Positions 1-8,300 of a stretch of DNA of 19,892 nucleotides are shown piece after piece. A program made the position numbers and the translations under genes. The notes below the pieces were generated by a model, which did no database searches, had not been told where the DNA came from, and worked only from the letters and a program-made list of their open reading frames with translations. Numbering within the stretch: the stretch's first letter is position 1; each line of letters begins with the position of its first letter. This DNA is from JBEKZQ01 sp049509675 (GTDB lineage: Bacteria; Planctomycetota; Planctomycetia; Pirellulales; Thermoguttaceae): contig JBEKZQ010000040.1 in the NCBI GenBank assembly GCA_049509675.1, forward strand, positions 1-19,892. Direction: 5' to 3'.

Positions 1-1190
1 TGGCACAGGGCAGGTACTTGTTCACCAGCGAATCGGTCAGTATGGGACACCCTGACAAGCTGGCCGACCAGATTTCGGACGGCGTCTTGGACGCACTATT
101 CGCCCAAGACCCTTACAGCCGCGTGGCGTGCGAGTCGCTGGTGACCACCGGCATGGCCCTGATCGCCGGGGAAATCACCACCAAGGCAGTCGTCAATTAT
201 GCAGACGTTGCCCGGCAGGTGATTCGCGACGTGGGCTACACCGACGATCAGATGGGGATCTCGGCCGACACGTGTGCCGTGATGCTGGCCTTGGATCGGC
301 AGAGTCCGGACATCGCGATGGGCGTGAACGAGAACGGCGAGGCCGGCAAGGACATCGGCGCCGGCGACCAGGGGCTGATGTTCGGCTATGCCTGCAATCA
401 CACGCCGGAGCTGATGCCGCTGCCGATCGCCCTGGCCCATCGCATCCTCAATCGGCTCACGGCCGCGCGTTTCGCCCAGGAGGTCGATTGGCTGCGCCCG
501 GACAGCAAGAGCCAGGTGACCGTGGAATTCTGCGGCCACAGGGCGGTGCGGCTCGACACGGTGGTGGTCTCGACGCAGCACAGCCCCAGCGTCAGCCAGG
601 CCCGGATCCACGAGTATGTGATCGACGGAATCGTCAAGCCGCTCCTGCCCGAAGATCTGATCGACGGCGACATCACCTACCACATCAATCCCACCGGCCG
701 CTTCGTGGTGGGCGGGCCGCACGGCGACTGCGGGCTGACCGGGCGGAAGATCATCGTCGACACGTATGGCGGCTGGGCCCGGCACGGCGGCGGGGCCTTC
801 AGCGGCAAGGACCCCACCAAGGTCGATCGCAGCGCGGCCTACATGGCCCGATACATTGCCAAGAACATCGTCGCCTCGGGGCTAGCCGACCACTGCGAAG
901 TGCAGCTTGCCTACGCCATCGGCGTTTCCGACCCGGTGAGCGTGCTGGTGCGAACCGAAGGCACCGGACGGATCGCCGACGACCGGCTCTGCGAGTTGGT
1001 GCGCGAGCTCTTCCCGCTCACGCCCAGCGGGATCATCAAGCACCTGAATCTGCGCCGGCCGATTTACCGCTTGACCGCTTCGGGCGGGCATTTTGGCCGC
1101 AGCGAGCCGGAGTTCACTTGGGAGAAGACCGACCGCGCCGCCGCCTTGGCCCAGGCAGCCGGGGCCGAGGCCGTCTCGAACATCGCCTAG
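1..1190 (+). CDS. metK: S-adenosylmethionine synthetase (5' end at window edge)
   Basis: Makes S-adenosylmethionine from methionine and ATP in the cytoplasm. The reading frame is open to the left edge: bases 3-17 encode AQGRY, joining directly to LFTSESVSMGHPDK, and bases 1-2 are TG, so the true start is almost certainly an ATG whose A lies one base before the window (predicted 396 aa, normal for MetK). The TTG at 18 is internal, not the start. Visible signatures are GHPDK near the N-terminus, GAGDQGLMFGYA around residue 120, the glycine-rich GGGAFSGKDPTKVDRSAAY in the second half, AIGVSDPVS, and HFGR near the C-terminus. All the usual catalytic segments are present, so it should be active. 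It ends with TAG at 1188-1190. The start inference comes from frame and family resemblance, because the first base is not visible. Confidence 0.97.
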   Translation, partial: AQGRYLFTSESVSMGHPDKLADQISDGVLDALFAQDPYSRVACESLVTTGMALIAGEITTKAVVNYADVARQVIRDVGYTDDQMGISADTCAVMLALDRQSPDIAMGVNENGEAGKDIGAGDQGLMFGYACNHTPELMPLPIALAHRILNRLTAARFAQEVDWLRPDSKSQVTVEFCGHRAVRLDTVVVSTQHSPSVSQARIHEYVIDGIVKPLLPEDLIDGDITYHINPTGRFVVGGPHGDCGLTGRKIIVDTYGGWARHGGGAFSGKDPTKVDRSAAYMARYIAKNIVASGLADHCEVQLAYAIGVSDPVSVLVRTEGTGRIADDRLCELVRELFPLTPSGIIKHLNLRRPIYRLTASGGHFGRSEPEFTWEKTDRAAALAQAAGAEAVSNIA

Positions 1191-1212
1191 ACCGGCAGGG
1201 TGGTCAGTTTGG

Positions 1213-1339
1213 GTGCCACTGGCTTGCCAGTGCGCTTCCTTTCGGTTCGTGCAGCGTGGGGGGGGCCAGAAATGTCAAAGCGTTGGCACTGCCCGGCCGC
1301 AAGAGCCGATCGGAAGAAGCACGGGCAAGCCCGTGGCAC
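1213..1339. repeat. Paired-hairpin inverted repeat, GTGCCAC family
   Basis: The outer ends are GTGCCAC (1213) and GTGGCAC (1333-1339). Each arm is itself a hairpin: the left is CACTGGC-TT-GCCAGTG, the right CACGGGC-AA-GCCCGTG. The arms differ by a T:A versus G:C pair, so each local hairpin stays perfect although arm-to-arm pairing is weakened. The element fills the gap between metK and the next gene and stops just before that gene's GAGG ribosome-binding sequence. A close relative is at 15897-15983. It resembles REP/BIME-type repeats; no mobilising enzyme gene is in the window. Confidence 0.8.
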
Positions 1340-1359
1340 CACTGCGCTGAGGCTAATCC

Positions 1360-2109
1360 ATGACCTGCTCGATCGCGCCGCCTCAGAAACCAATACCGCG
1401 CTTCGCTGCTGAACTCGCGCGATGGCTGGGCTGGACGTTCGCGGCGTTGTTGCCGCCGGCCGCACTGCTGCTGGCTTGGCGCAGGCTGTCGGGGGCACTG
1501 GCCGAACCGCTCTCGCCGGCGGCCATGTCGTGCGGCGCCGTGCTCCTGGCGGCCGCGGCGCTGGCGGCACACGCGGCGACGCAGCGCCTCGCGGGCAAGG
1601 CTCTGGTGTCGCTCTCGGTCGTGACCTGCGGCCTTGCCTTGAGCCTTTCGGGAACTTCCACCGTCGCTCTGCTCGCATTTTGGCCGGTGCTCCTGATCGA
1701 GGAGACGGTATCGTGGCGGCCGGCCGCTGGGCGCCGGCGGATTATGCGCCGCGGAAATTCAGACGCTGATTCAAGGTCCCCCTCTCCCTCCGAGAGAGGG
1801 CCGGGGAGAGGGGATATCACGCAGAAGCTGACGCTCCGCCAGGCGGCCGACGGCACGCAAAAACTCTCCGGCTGGCTGCGGATGCCGTTGGCGCCGGGAC
1901 AGCGCACAGGCAGCATCCACGTGGCTTTTTGCCCGCCGTTTCCCCAAACGCCCGAACTGCGCCTCGAACAGATCGATGGTCCGAAGGCCCGGATCACGAT
2001 TGCCCAACTCTTAGCGTGCGGCGTTCGCCTGGACGTGAAACTCCGGAGTACAGCCCGGGCGCCGGACAGCGTGCTGCTGCGGTTCTCGGCGCGGACGCGT
2101 GCCGAGTAG
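1360..2109 (+). CDS. Membrane protein of unknown function
   Basis: I do not recognise a named family. The 249-aa product has four hydrophobic stretches at about residues 24-40, 54-73, 81-98 and 100-114, consistent with a four-helix membrane domain. A basic and low-complexity linker follows (about 120-152), then a C-terminal soluble part (about 153-245) containing GWLRMPLAPGQRTGSIHVAF and ELRLEQIDGPKARI. That C-terminal part looks like a conserved planctomycete domain, but this is recollection rather than a search. Residues about 139-151 (SPSPSERGPGRG) are the translation of a common C/G-rich palindromic repeat. The start is ATG 1360, preceded by GAGG at a suitable spacing. The gene converges on the minus-strand genes after it. 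Being real but of unknown role is the best description. Confidence 0.7.
   Translation: MTCSIAPPQKPIPRFAAELARWLGWTFAALLPPAALLLAWRRLSGALAEPLSPAAMSCGAVLLAAAALAAHAATQRLAGKALVSLSVVTCGLALSLSGTSTVALLAFWPVLLIEETVSWRPAAGRRRIMRRGNSDADSRSPSPSERGPGRGDITQKLTLRQAADGTQKLSGWLRMPLAPGQRTGSIHVAFCPPFPQTPELRLEQIDGPKARITIAQLLACGVRLDVKLRSTARAPDSVLLRFSARTRAE
1778..1813. repeat. Intragenic CCCTCTCCC/GGGAGAGGG-type repeat
   Basis: The stretch CCCTCTCCCTCCGAGAGAGG followed by GCCGGGGAGAGGGG is a variant of a palindromic repeat found scattered in many bacterial genomes. Here it lies in frame inside the membrane-protein gene and encodes a Ser/Pro/Gly-rich linker between the membrane part and the conserved C-terminal part. 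Confidence 0.65.
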
Positions 2110-2127
2110 CGGCGACCTGCCCGTCGC

Positions 2128-2184
2128 TCAATGAACGGCCTTCCGAAAGAAATCGCGATCGACGTCCAAGAACAACGGTTGCAT
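2128..2184 (-). pseudogene. Possible start of a lost toxin gene (18-codon ORF)
   Basis: An ATG at 2184, nine bases after the stop of the antitoxin remnant, opens a short frame MQPLFLDVDRDFFRKAVH and then stops. AbrB-type antitoxins of this kind are commonly followed by a Doc/Fic toxin, and the first six residues vaguely resemble such an N-terminus. The rest does not. It may be a stub left by deletion or merely a chance ORF. Confidence 0.2.
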
Positions 2185-2193
2185 GGTCTGATT

Positions 2194-2361
2194 CTACTCC
2201 GCGAGGCGTTTCATGGCACGGCCGAATCGCTTGTGGACCATGTCGAGCGCGTCTTGGAATCTCTTATCGTCGGCCGGATCGCGAACCGGAGTCAGAACCA
2301 GGCATTGCCCGTCTGTGACGACCTCGAACGATGTCTCCGGCGAAGCACGAAGCAATTCAAG
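2194..2361 (-). pseudogene. N-terminally truncated AbrB/MazE-type antitoxin remnant
   Basis: Immediately after, and in the same frame as, the TGA stop of the DUF5615 gene lie 55 sense codons and a TAG. They begin LELLRASPETSFEVVTDG, continue QCLVLTPVRDPADDKRF, and end with a KRFGRAMKRLAE tail. From memory this is the C-terminal two thirds of a familiar AbrB-fold antitoxin, which normally begins with about 20 residues containing R-x-GNS and a DKPI-like end just before LELL. That DNA-binding N-terminus and any start codon are missing here. The remnant therefore cannot be made on its own, and the break coincides with the end of the neighbouring toxin gene. Family membership is recalled, not searched; the open frame and the missing start are direct observations. 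A readthrough extension of the DUF5615 protein is an unlikely alternative. Confidence 0.72.
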
Positions 2362-2697
2362 TCAAAGGTATTCCAGGTGATTTCGCATGTCGCCGCAGTC
2401 CAGGACACGGTGCAGAAGCAAGAGTGCCTGGATCAGCTCGCCGATACCGTACTTTCTCTCGGGGCACCACGCGATTCCCGCGTGCTCCAGACCGGACTCG
2501 TGCAGAACTTGGAAATCGGGGTCGAAGGTGACCATGACGCGGCCTTCGCTCGTGGCAAAGGCCAGTTGCTCCGGGTCTGGCAGGCCGCAGCGATTGGCCT
2601 CATGCGCCGTAAGAACATCGACTCCACGACGCGCCAGCCCACGGCTCGCGGGACCGGGAACATGCTGGTCCATGTAGAACCGGAGCGGCTCAACCAC
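2362..2697 (-). CDS. DUF5615 PIN-like toxin of a DUF433/DUF5615 pair
   Basis: A 111-aa product starting MVEPLRFYMDQHVP, with GVDVLTAHEA near residue 30, FATSEGRVMVTFDPDF at about 47-62, HAGIAWCP, and an ending RNHLEYL. These are the landmarks of the DUF5615 (PIN-like) family, in which an early Asp (here in MDQH) and the DPDF Asp residues form the putative metal site. The partner gene upstream encodes DUF433, the usual antitoxin. The start is GTG at 2697, overlapping the DUF433 stop by 8 nt, which argues for translational coupling. Both key acidic positions are intact, so activity is plausible. The family is assigned as a toxin by PIN-fold similarity; RNase activity is inferred and not evident from the sequence. 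Confidence 0.88.
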   Translation of the reverse strand: MVEPLRFYMDQHVPGPASRGLARRGVDVLTAHEANRCGLPDPEQLAFATSEGRVMVTFDPDFQVLHESGLEHAGIAWCPERKYGIGELIQALLLLHRVLDCGDMRNHLEYL

Positions 2698-3004
2698 CGG
2701 CTTTTTCCCGTAGCTCTTGCGGAATCTTGGAAGGGATGTTTTCCTTTACCCACTCGGCCAAACGGTCCTCCTTGCGAAACTCCTCCTCGATTTCCTGGCG
2801 GTGGTCGAAGTAGTAGGCCAGCGCCGCGTAGACGTCGGCCAGGGTGATGCCCGGAAACATGTCGACGATCTGGTCGGGGCCCATGCCGCGCAACTGGTGC
2901 CAAGCAATGATGTCCATGACGCGAACGCGGTGGCCGGCGATGCAGGCCCGGCCGCCGCATACGCCGGGCGTCCTGGCGATGTGCTGCGTCAAGACGTTTT
3001 CCAT
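2690..3004 (-). CDS. DUF433 antitoxin-like protein
   Basis: A 104-aa protein with the full DUF433 pattern: I-x-x-x-PGVCGGRACIAGHRVRVMDII at residues 9-31, then a helix-turn-helix-like part (GPDQIVDMFPGITLADVYAALAYY) and an acidic C-terminal helix (DHRQEIEEEFRKED). DUF433 proteins pair with DUF5615 as putative antitoxins, and the next gene is exactly that. The ATG at 3004 is only 12 nt past the stop of the S41 protease gene and has GGAAG just before it. The three genes are therefore probably cotranscribed, the pair riding on the protease promoter. Antitoxin function and DNA binding are inferred from the family. Confidence 0.9.
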   Translation of the reverse strand: MENVLTQHIARTPGVCGGRACIAGHRVRVMDIIAWHQLRGMGPDQIVDMFPGITLADVYAALAYYFDHRQEIEEEFRKEDRLAEWVKENIPSKIPQELREKAGG

Positions 3005-3016
3005 GATAGTCTTCCG

Positions 3017-5095
3017 TCAATTCGCCTTTGCCACCTGGCGGAGGCCCATGTAGTCGGCGGTGATCGCCATGGCCTCGTCGAGATAGTAATCGCGCTCGAT
3101 CTCGTTGGTGGCCGCGCTCTCGAGCTTCTCGATGGTCTTTTCCTCTTCCTTGTCGGCATTCAGTTCGGAGCGTTCCTTGAGGAACTTCGCCTCGTTGAGC
3201 GTCACGTACTTCTTGGCCTTCTGCTCTTTGTAGCGGGCGATGTTCCGCAGCACTTTCTGGAACTTCTCGGCGGCCGCACAACGCTTTGCCGACAACTGCC
3301 GCAATTGCGCCACCACGTCCGGAGCCACGTAGCCGAAGCGCGTGAAACTGGCCGGCTCGACCTTGTCGAACGGCAGCGAGTAGTCCAGGTCGGCCTCGCC
3401 CACGTCCAGATGCGTGGTCAAGGAGGGCAACTCCACGTCGGCCAGCACGCCGCGTTTCTGCGTGCTGTCGCCGTCGGGGCGATAGAACTGCTGCATGGTG
3501 ATCTTCAAGGCCCCCATCTTGGGCGCGTTCGGCATGCGGAACAACTGCTGCCCGAGATCCAGCAGGCTTTGCACCGTGCCCTTGCCGTGCGTGGCGTGAT
3601 CGCCGACGATCAGGCCGCGGCCATAGTCCTGGATGGCGCCGGCGAGGATCTCGCTGGCGCTGGCGCTGAACTTGCTGATCAGTACGACCAGCGGGCCGGA
3701 CCAGGAGATGCTGGGGTCCAGATCGTTGTAGGGCGTGACCCGGCCCTCGGCGTCCTTGACCTGCACCACCGGCCCGTCCTTGATGAACAGGCCCGTGAGG
3801 TTGATGGCCTCGGTGAGCGAGCCGCCGCCGTTCTTGCGGAGGTCCAGCACCACGGCGTCCACGCCCTGGGCGTTGAAGTCGTCGAGGATTTTGCGCACGT
3901 CGCGGGTGGTGCTGCGGAAGTCGGCCAGGCCGCGCCGCGCGCCGGACATGTCCATGTAGAAGCTGGGCAGATCGATGACGCCCACCTTGTAGGGCTTGCC
4001 GTCGCCGCGGCGGCCGAACTCGAAGACTTTGCCCCGCGCCTCGCTGTCCTTCAACTCGATCTTGGCCCGGCCGATCTTGATGATCTTCCGTTCCGGACTG
4101 CCCATGGCGACGACTTCCAGCCGCACGGTGGTGCCGGGCTTGCCGCGGATCATCTTGACCACGTCGTTGAGTTTCATGTCGACCACGTCGACCATCTCGC
4201 CCGTCTCGCCTTCGCCCACGGCAAGGATCTTGTCGTCCAACTTCAGCCGGCCGTCCTTGTCGGCAGCCCCGCCGGGGATGATCTTCTTGACGACCGTATA
4301 GCCGTCCACCCCTTGCAGCGACGCCCCGATGCCTTCCAACTCCAGCCGCATCATGATCTCGAAGTTTTCCAGCGTGCCGGGCGACATGTAGTCGGTGTGC
4401 GGATCCAGGGCCGTCGTCATGGCCGTCAGGTACATTTCCAGCAACTCGTCGGAATCGGTCTGGTGCGTGCGCTTGGCGAAGCTGTGATAGCGTTGCGTCA
4501 GCCGCTCGATCGGCGATTTGCCGTCGCTCTTGTCCGGCTTGCCGTCGCTCTTTTCGGCCTTGAGCACCAACAGGTCGTACTTGATTCGCTTCCGCCAGCG
4601 TTCGCGGGCCTCGCCGGGGTCTTTGGCATAGGTGATCACGTCCTTGTCGACGGCCATCTCCTCGTCCTTGGTAAAGTCGTGCGGCATCGCCAGGAGTTCA
4701 TCCACGAGCTTGATGCGCTCGTCGATCCGCGCCAGCAAGACGCGGAACACCTGATAGGCGAAGCTCACGTCGCCGCGCTGGGCCATGTCGCACAATTCAT
4801 CCTTATGCTGTGAAAAGGCATCAATGTCCGACTGATAGAAGTAGACCTTCATCGGATCCAGCGACTGCAGGAACGTCTTGAGGCACCGCTCGGAAATCAC
4901 CTTGTCCAGTGGGTGGCGCGAAAGATGCTCTCGCTTCAGCAGCGACGTGACTGCCAGCGTCACCTGGCGATCGCCGCCGGCGGGGCCCACCGGATCGGCC
5001 ACGGCCGCCACGCTCGCTCCCAACACCACCAGCCCCAAGATCGACACCATGCCGGCAGACCACCGGCGACGAAGCGAAAGGATCGGATAGGTCAT
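3017..5095 (-). CDS. prc: Tail-specific / C-terminal processing protease, S41 family
   Basis: A 692-aa periplasmic serine protease of the Prc/Tsp group, which degrades or trims proteins from exposed C-termini. A signal peptide or anchor covers residues 13-33. An N-terminal helical region (about 45-240) leads to a PDZ domain (about 245-340; LEGIGASLQGVDGYTVVKKI, GGAADKDGRLKLDDKI). The S41 core runs from about 370 to 540, with DLRKNGGGSL at 418-426. The catalytic Ser lies in FSASASE (476-482) and the catalytic Lys is K505 in HGKGTVQ. The remaining ~130 residues match the lysine-rich C-terminal domain typical of Tsp. I start at ATG 5095 because AAGGA precedes it and the signal peptide follows; an in-frame extension to 5161 lacks both features. 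It leads the short minus-strand unit that ends with the toxin-antitoxin pair. All catalytic residues are present. Confidence 0.95.
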   Translation of the reverse strand: MTYPILSLRRRWSAGMVSILGLVVLGASVAAVADPVGPAGGDRQVTLAVTSLLKREHLSRHPLDKVISERCLKTFLQSLDPMKVYFYQSDIDAFSQHKDELCDMAQRGDVSFAYQVFRVLLARIDERIKLVDELLAMPHDFTKDEEMAVDKDVITYAKDPGEARERWRKRIKYDLLVLKAEKSDGKPDKSDGKSPIERLTQRYHSFAKRTHQTDSDELLEMYLTAMTTALDPHTDYMSPGTLENFEIMMRLELEGIGASLQGVDGYTVVKKIIPGGAADKDGRLKLDDKILAVGEGETGEMVDVVDMKLNDVVKMIRGKPGTTVRLEVVAMGSPERKIIKIGRAKIELKDSEARGKVFEFGRRGDGKPYKVGVIDLPSFYMDMSGARRGLADFRSTTRDVRKILDDFNAQGVDAVVLDLRKNGGGSLTEAINLTGLFIKDGPVVQVKDAEGRVTPYNDLDPSISWSGPLVVLISKFSASASEILAGAIQDYGRGLIVGDHATHGKGTVQSLLDLGQQLFRMPNAPKMGALKITMQQFYRPDGDSTQKRGVLADVELPSLTTHLDVGEADLDYSLPFDKVEPASFTRFGYVAPDVVAQLRQLSAKRCAAAEKFQKVLRNIARYKEQKAKKYVTLNEAKFLKERSELNADKEEEKTIEKLESAATNEIERDYYLDEAMAITADYMGLRQVAKAN

Positions 5096-5210
5096 GCAGA
5101 AATCCTTGAAAAATATGGCAAATCCGCGGACGGAACGCGCCCCTGCGATGGTTAAGCACACTGCTTCTTATGGTACTCTGAACAGCGCCTCGGAACAAGG
5201 CCGCGCCTCA

Positions 5211-5333
5211 ACACCCTAGAACCGCAAAGTCGGGGTCTGGTCCATTTTTCGGCTGATCGGCATTGCCATTTGGCCGGACTCACGACCGAAAACATGGACC
5301 TGACCCCTTCTGCTCCACACCCTAGAACCGCAA
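5211..5333. repeat. 17-bp direct repeats flanking a 76-nt repeat element
   Basis: ACACCCTAGAACCGCAA occurs at 5211-5227 and again, identically, at 5317-5333. The second copy is the native 3' end of the glycosylhydrolase gene and includes its stop codon (5322-5324); the first is a duplicate beyond the intervening 89 nt that hold the 76-nt element. The arrangement looks like a target-site or slip-mediated duplication made when the element arrived. Confidence 0.85.
5232..5307. repeat. 76-nt inverted-repeat element, copy 1 (GGGGTC...GACCCC)
   Basis: The left arm is GGGGTCTGGTCCATTTTTCG, continuing with G. The right arm reads CCGAAAACATGGACCTGACC then CC; its reverse complement differs from the left arm by one substitution and one inserted base. 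A second copy of exactly the same length and orientation is at 9482-9557, with the same asymmetries between arms. The arms are nearly identical between copies while the centre differs, as expected for a non-autonomous mobile or REP-type element. No transposase is present. Confidence 0.85.
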
Positions 5334-8300
5334 CCGTTCCGGGAGCATGTTCTTCATGCGGTCGAGCCAGCCTGTCTGTGGAGGGGGCGAGGAGGGAGGC
5401 GCGGCCGCGGGCTCCGCCTCGGGTTTGGCCACCACAATAGGCGCCGGAGCCCGCGACAACGACACGTTTTCGGCCAGCAACCGCGGCCAGTAGCCGTCCA
5501 GCAGCCGCAGGCATTCGCCCACCTGGCCGTTTTGCAGGGTGGCGTCGGCCAGCGTGACCAGTTTGTACAACGCTCGCAGTTCCGATTCGTTGAAGGCCAT
5601 GTCGAAAAGCTGCACGTCGTCGACCCACACTTCGCCCTGGCCCATGAGATCGAAGCGCACGTGCAGTTGCGAGAGACCGGAAAGGGGCAGGTCGTCCACC
5701 TGGAAGATGAAAGGGGTCCAACTGGCGCCGATGGGAAAGCCCGGCTGGCCGGCAGTGGCCCCTTGGCCGACGCTGGCAAAGCGATAATAGTTGCGGCCCT
5801 CGACCTTGCCTTCGATCGCCAGTCGCAGGGGCGGTTGCCGGCCAGCCGCGGCCACGCGCAGCCAGACGGACACGGCCAAGCGGCCTGTCGGCGGCGGATC
5901 GAACCAACGGCTGACCAGGCAGGCGATCGGCCCGCTGCTGACAATCTTCGCCGTCTGCCGGCCGCCATGCGGTTGCGTTGGATCGGTGTGGATGCCGACC
6001 CCCTCGCGTTTGGAGACGGTCCACCCCGGCACGGCTTCCGCGGCGGTGGCCGGAGACTCGAAACCGGCGTTGTCCAACACCTTCAAGGGCGGTGGGTTTC
6101 GCAGCGCGGCCGCCTGTGCGCCCAACTGCCGGATCCGCGCCCCCAGTGCCGCTTCCACCGCCTCGGGCAAGGAGATCTGTGGTCGCGACAGCCGGACGTT
6201 CGGGTCGGAAAGCTCCACGGCCACCAGGTCGAACGGTTCCAATTCCGCGGTCCAGTACATTCCCTCCGCATCCCGCTTCAGAGGCTCGACCGGCCGCAGA
6301 CCGCTGAGCTCCCGCAGGCGGCAGTCGCCCGTGGCCTCGATGCGCAGTTGGGCCGAGATTGCGAAGGGGGCGTCGTTGACCGCGTACAGGAAGGTGCGCT
6401 GCGCGTCGCTGAGCCAACGGAAGGTCACGGGTTGCGACGCGCTGTTGCCGCGGTCGTCGCCGACCGTATGGAAGCGCGCCGCCGGCAAACGGCGATAGGC
6501 GACCACCAGTTGCCGGATGGCGTCTTCCTGTCCCAGCGGCAAGAGCCATCCGCCGTCGATCATGACCTGGGCGTCCATCGCCGCCAGGCTGTGTGCGAAG
6601 CGCCGCCGATTCTCCGCGCCGCCGGGAACGGTTTGCGTCACCAGCCACGCATAGCTCGGCTTGTAGGGACTCTTCTGATCGAACGACGGCACGCGAACTT
6701 CCTGCGGCGGATGGAAGAACAGGCTTGCCGGCCGGGCCAGGCCCTGGAAGTATTGATCGACCTCGGGCATCTGTTGGATCTCCAGGTCCACCGCCTGGGC
6801 GCTAAGCTGCGGCCGGGGCACGACCCGCTCGGGTCGCAACAGCACGATGCCTCGATCGTCTTGATAGGCGGCCAGATCGATGCCCACCCGCAGCAGCGCC
6901 TCGGCCAGCGTCGCGCGGCGCGGCAGCATGGGCCGCAGCTCGGCCTCGATGTCCGGGCCGGAGAGCATTTCCGCTCCGGCCAGATACAGTGGCGCCCCGG
7001 GCCGGGCGGCGCTGACGGTCTGTGCCAGCCGTTGGTGGAAGCGGTGCAGTTCCGCCGACCGCCATTGCAGCCATGCCGGGCGATGCTCGGCCGCGTTGAG
7101 GAAGGCGGCCCGCGCCGCGAAGCGGTTCGCTTCTGCATCCGGCGCACCCGGAACCTGGAGCCCCGTAGCGCGTTGAAAACGGGCGATCGTTGCGTCGTCC
7201 ACACCCCATTCCGGGCCCGGCAACTGCCCGTAGCCGGAGCCGGAAAGCCGCACCGCCAGGCCGGTGAAGGCCGCGTGCGACGCATACCGCGTCGCGATCT
7301 CGCGCACCACGTTGAGCATCGCTTCCTGGACGCGCGGATCGAGCGGGTTGTAATAGGGGGCCAGGCCGCGCCGCGCGGCGTACGTCTGACACCACGTGTT
7401 GCCGTCCGCGCCCACCCACTCGATGCCCTGCGTCTCGTCTGTTCCGTGCCGCCGGACGGCCTCCAGTTCCGGCAAGGGCGCCGCAAAGTCGACCGCCGGG
7501 ATCAACTGCAACTGCTCGCGATCGAACAGGCGGAAAAGCGCTTCGAGCACGTCTTTGCGCATTGGGTCGCGGGCGGTGCCGGCGAAAATGCCCGTGTCGT
7601 AACGCGGCGTCGGCTCCACCAGCGTGCTGGGATAGAGCGTGCTGCCGTCGGCCCTGACCGCCAGGACCGCGCCGTTGTAGCCCACGTAGTGCAGGTATTC
7701 CGCCAGGCGCAGGCCGCCTTCGTGGAACGTGGTCCAGTCGTCCAGGCTCCGCCCGCTCCAGGCGTCGAACGATTCGTTGGCCAGAAAGTTCTTTGTCAGC
7801 AGCGGGCGGTCGAAGTACGCGGCCAGCAGCCGCTCGGAAGGGCCGGGCCGGCCGGAGACCGCCTTGGGCAAGTGCTCCCAGCCCGCCAGCACGCGGATCT
7901 TGCCGTACACCGCCGCGCAGTGGTCGCGACGGTTGGCAATCAACACCAAGGGGGTCGTGCTGCGCGGCCAAAAAATCAATCGGTGCCGGGCCCAATGCGG
8001 CGATTGACCGCCCGGCAACTCCTCGCCGACGTCGACGCCGGAGTCCAGGCCGATGGGCACCAGGCCGCCGGCCGCGTTCGGCTCCAGCACGCTGATTCCC
8101 AGGGTTTGCGGCACGTCGCTGGGATAGTCCACCTCCAGAACGTGCGGCCGCCCCGGCTGGCTGATCGGCAAGGTATAGGCTTCCCAACTCACGTCCGGCG
8201 AGGCGGCGCTGGCCTTCAATTGCGCCAAGTCGCCCAGCCGATGCTTGCTGGTTTCCAGGCAGTCGTTGCCCAGGGGGCCCTTGGGCCGGGAGAATCGTGA

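Noticed and set aside
2131..2847. 238-codon plus-strand ORF over the toxin-antitoxin island
   Set aside because: The minus strand holds DUF433, DUF5615 and the AbrB remnant with clear family motifs; the plus-strand frame has none.
2717..4813. 698-codon plus-strand ORF antisense to the S41 protease
   Set aside because: It has no recognisable motifs, a His/Val/Leu-rich shadow composition, and lies over a gene with intact catalytic motifs; high GC in third positions creates such open antisense frames.
5532..8300. 922-codon plus-strand ORF antisense to the glycosylhydrolase
   Set aside because: The composition is Arg/Gln/His-rich low-complexity shadow, with no domains and no ribosome-binding site; the minus-strand gene has a signal peptide and domains.
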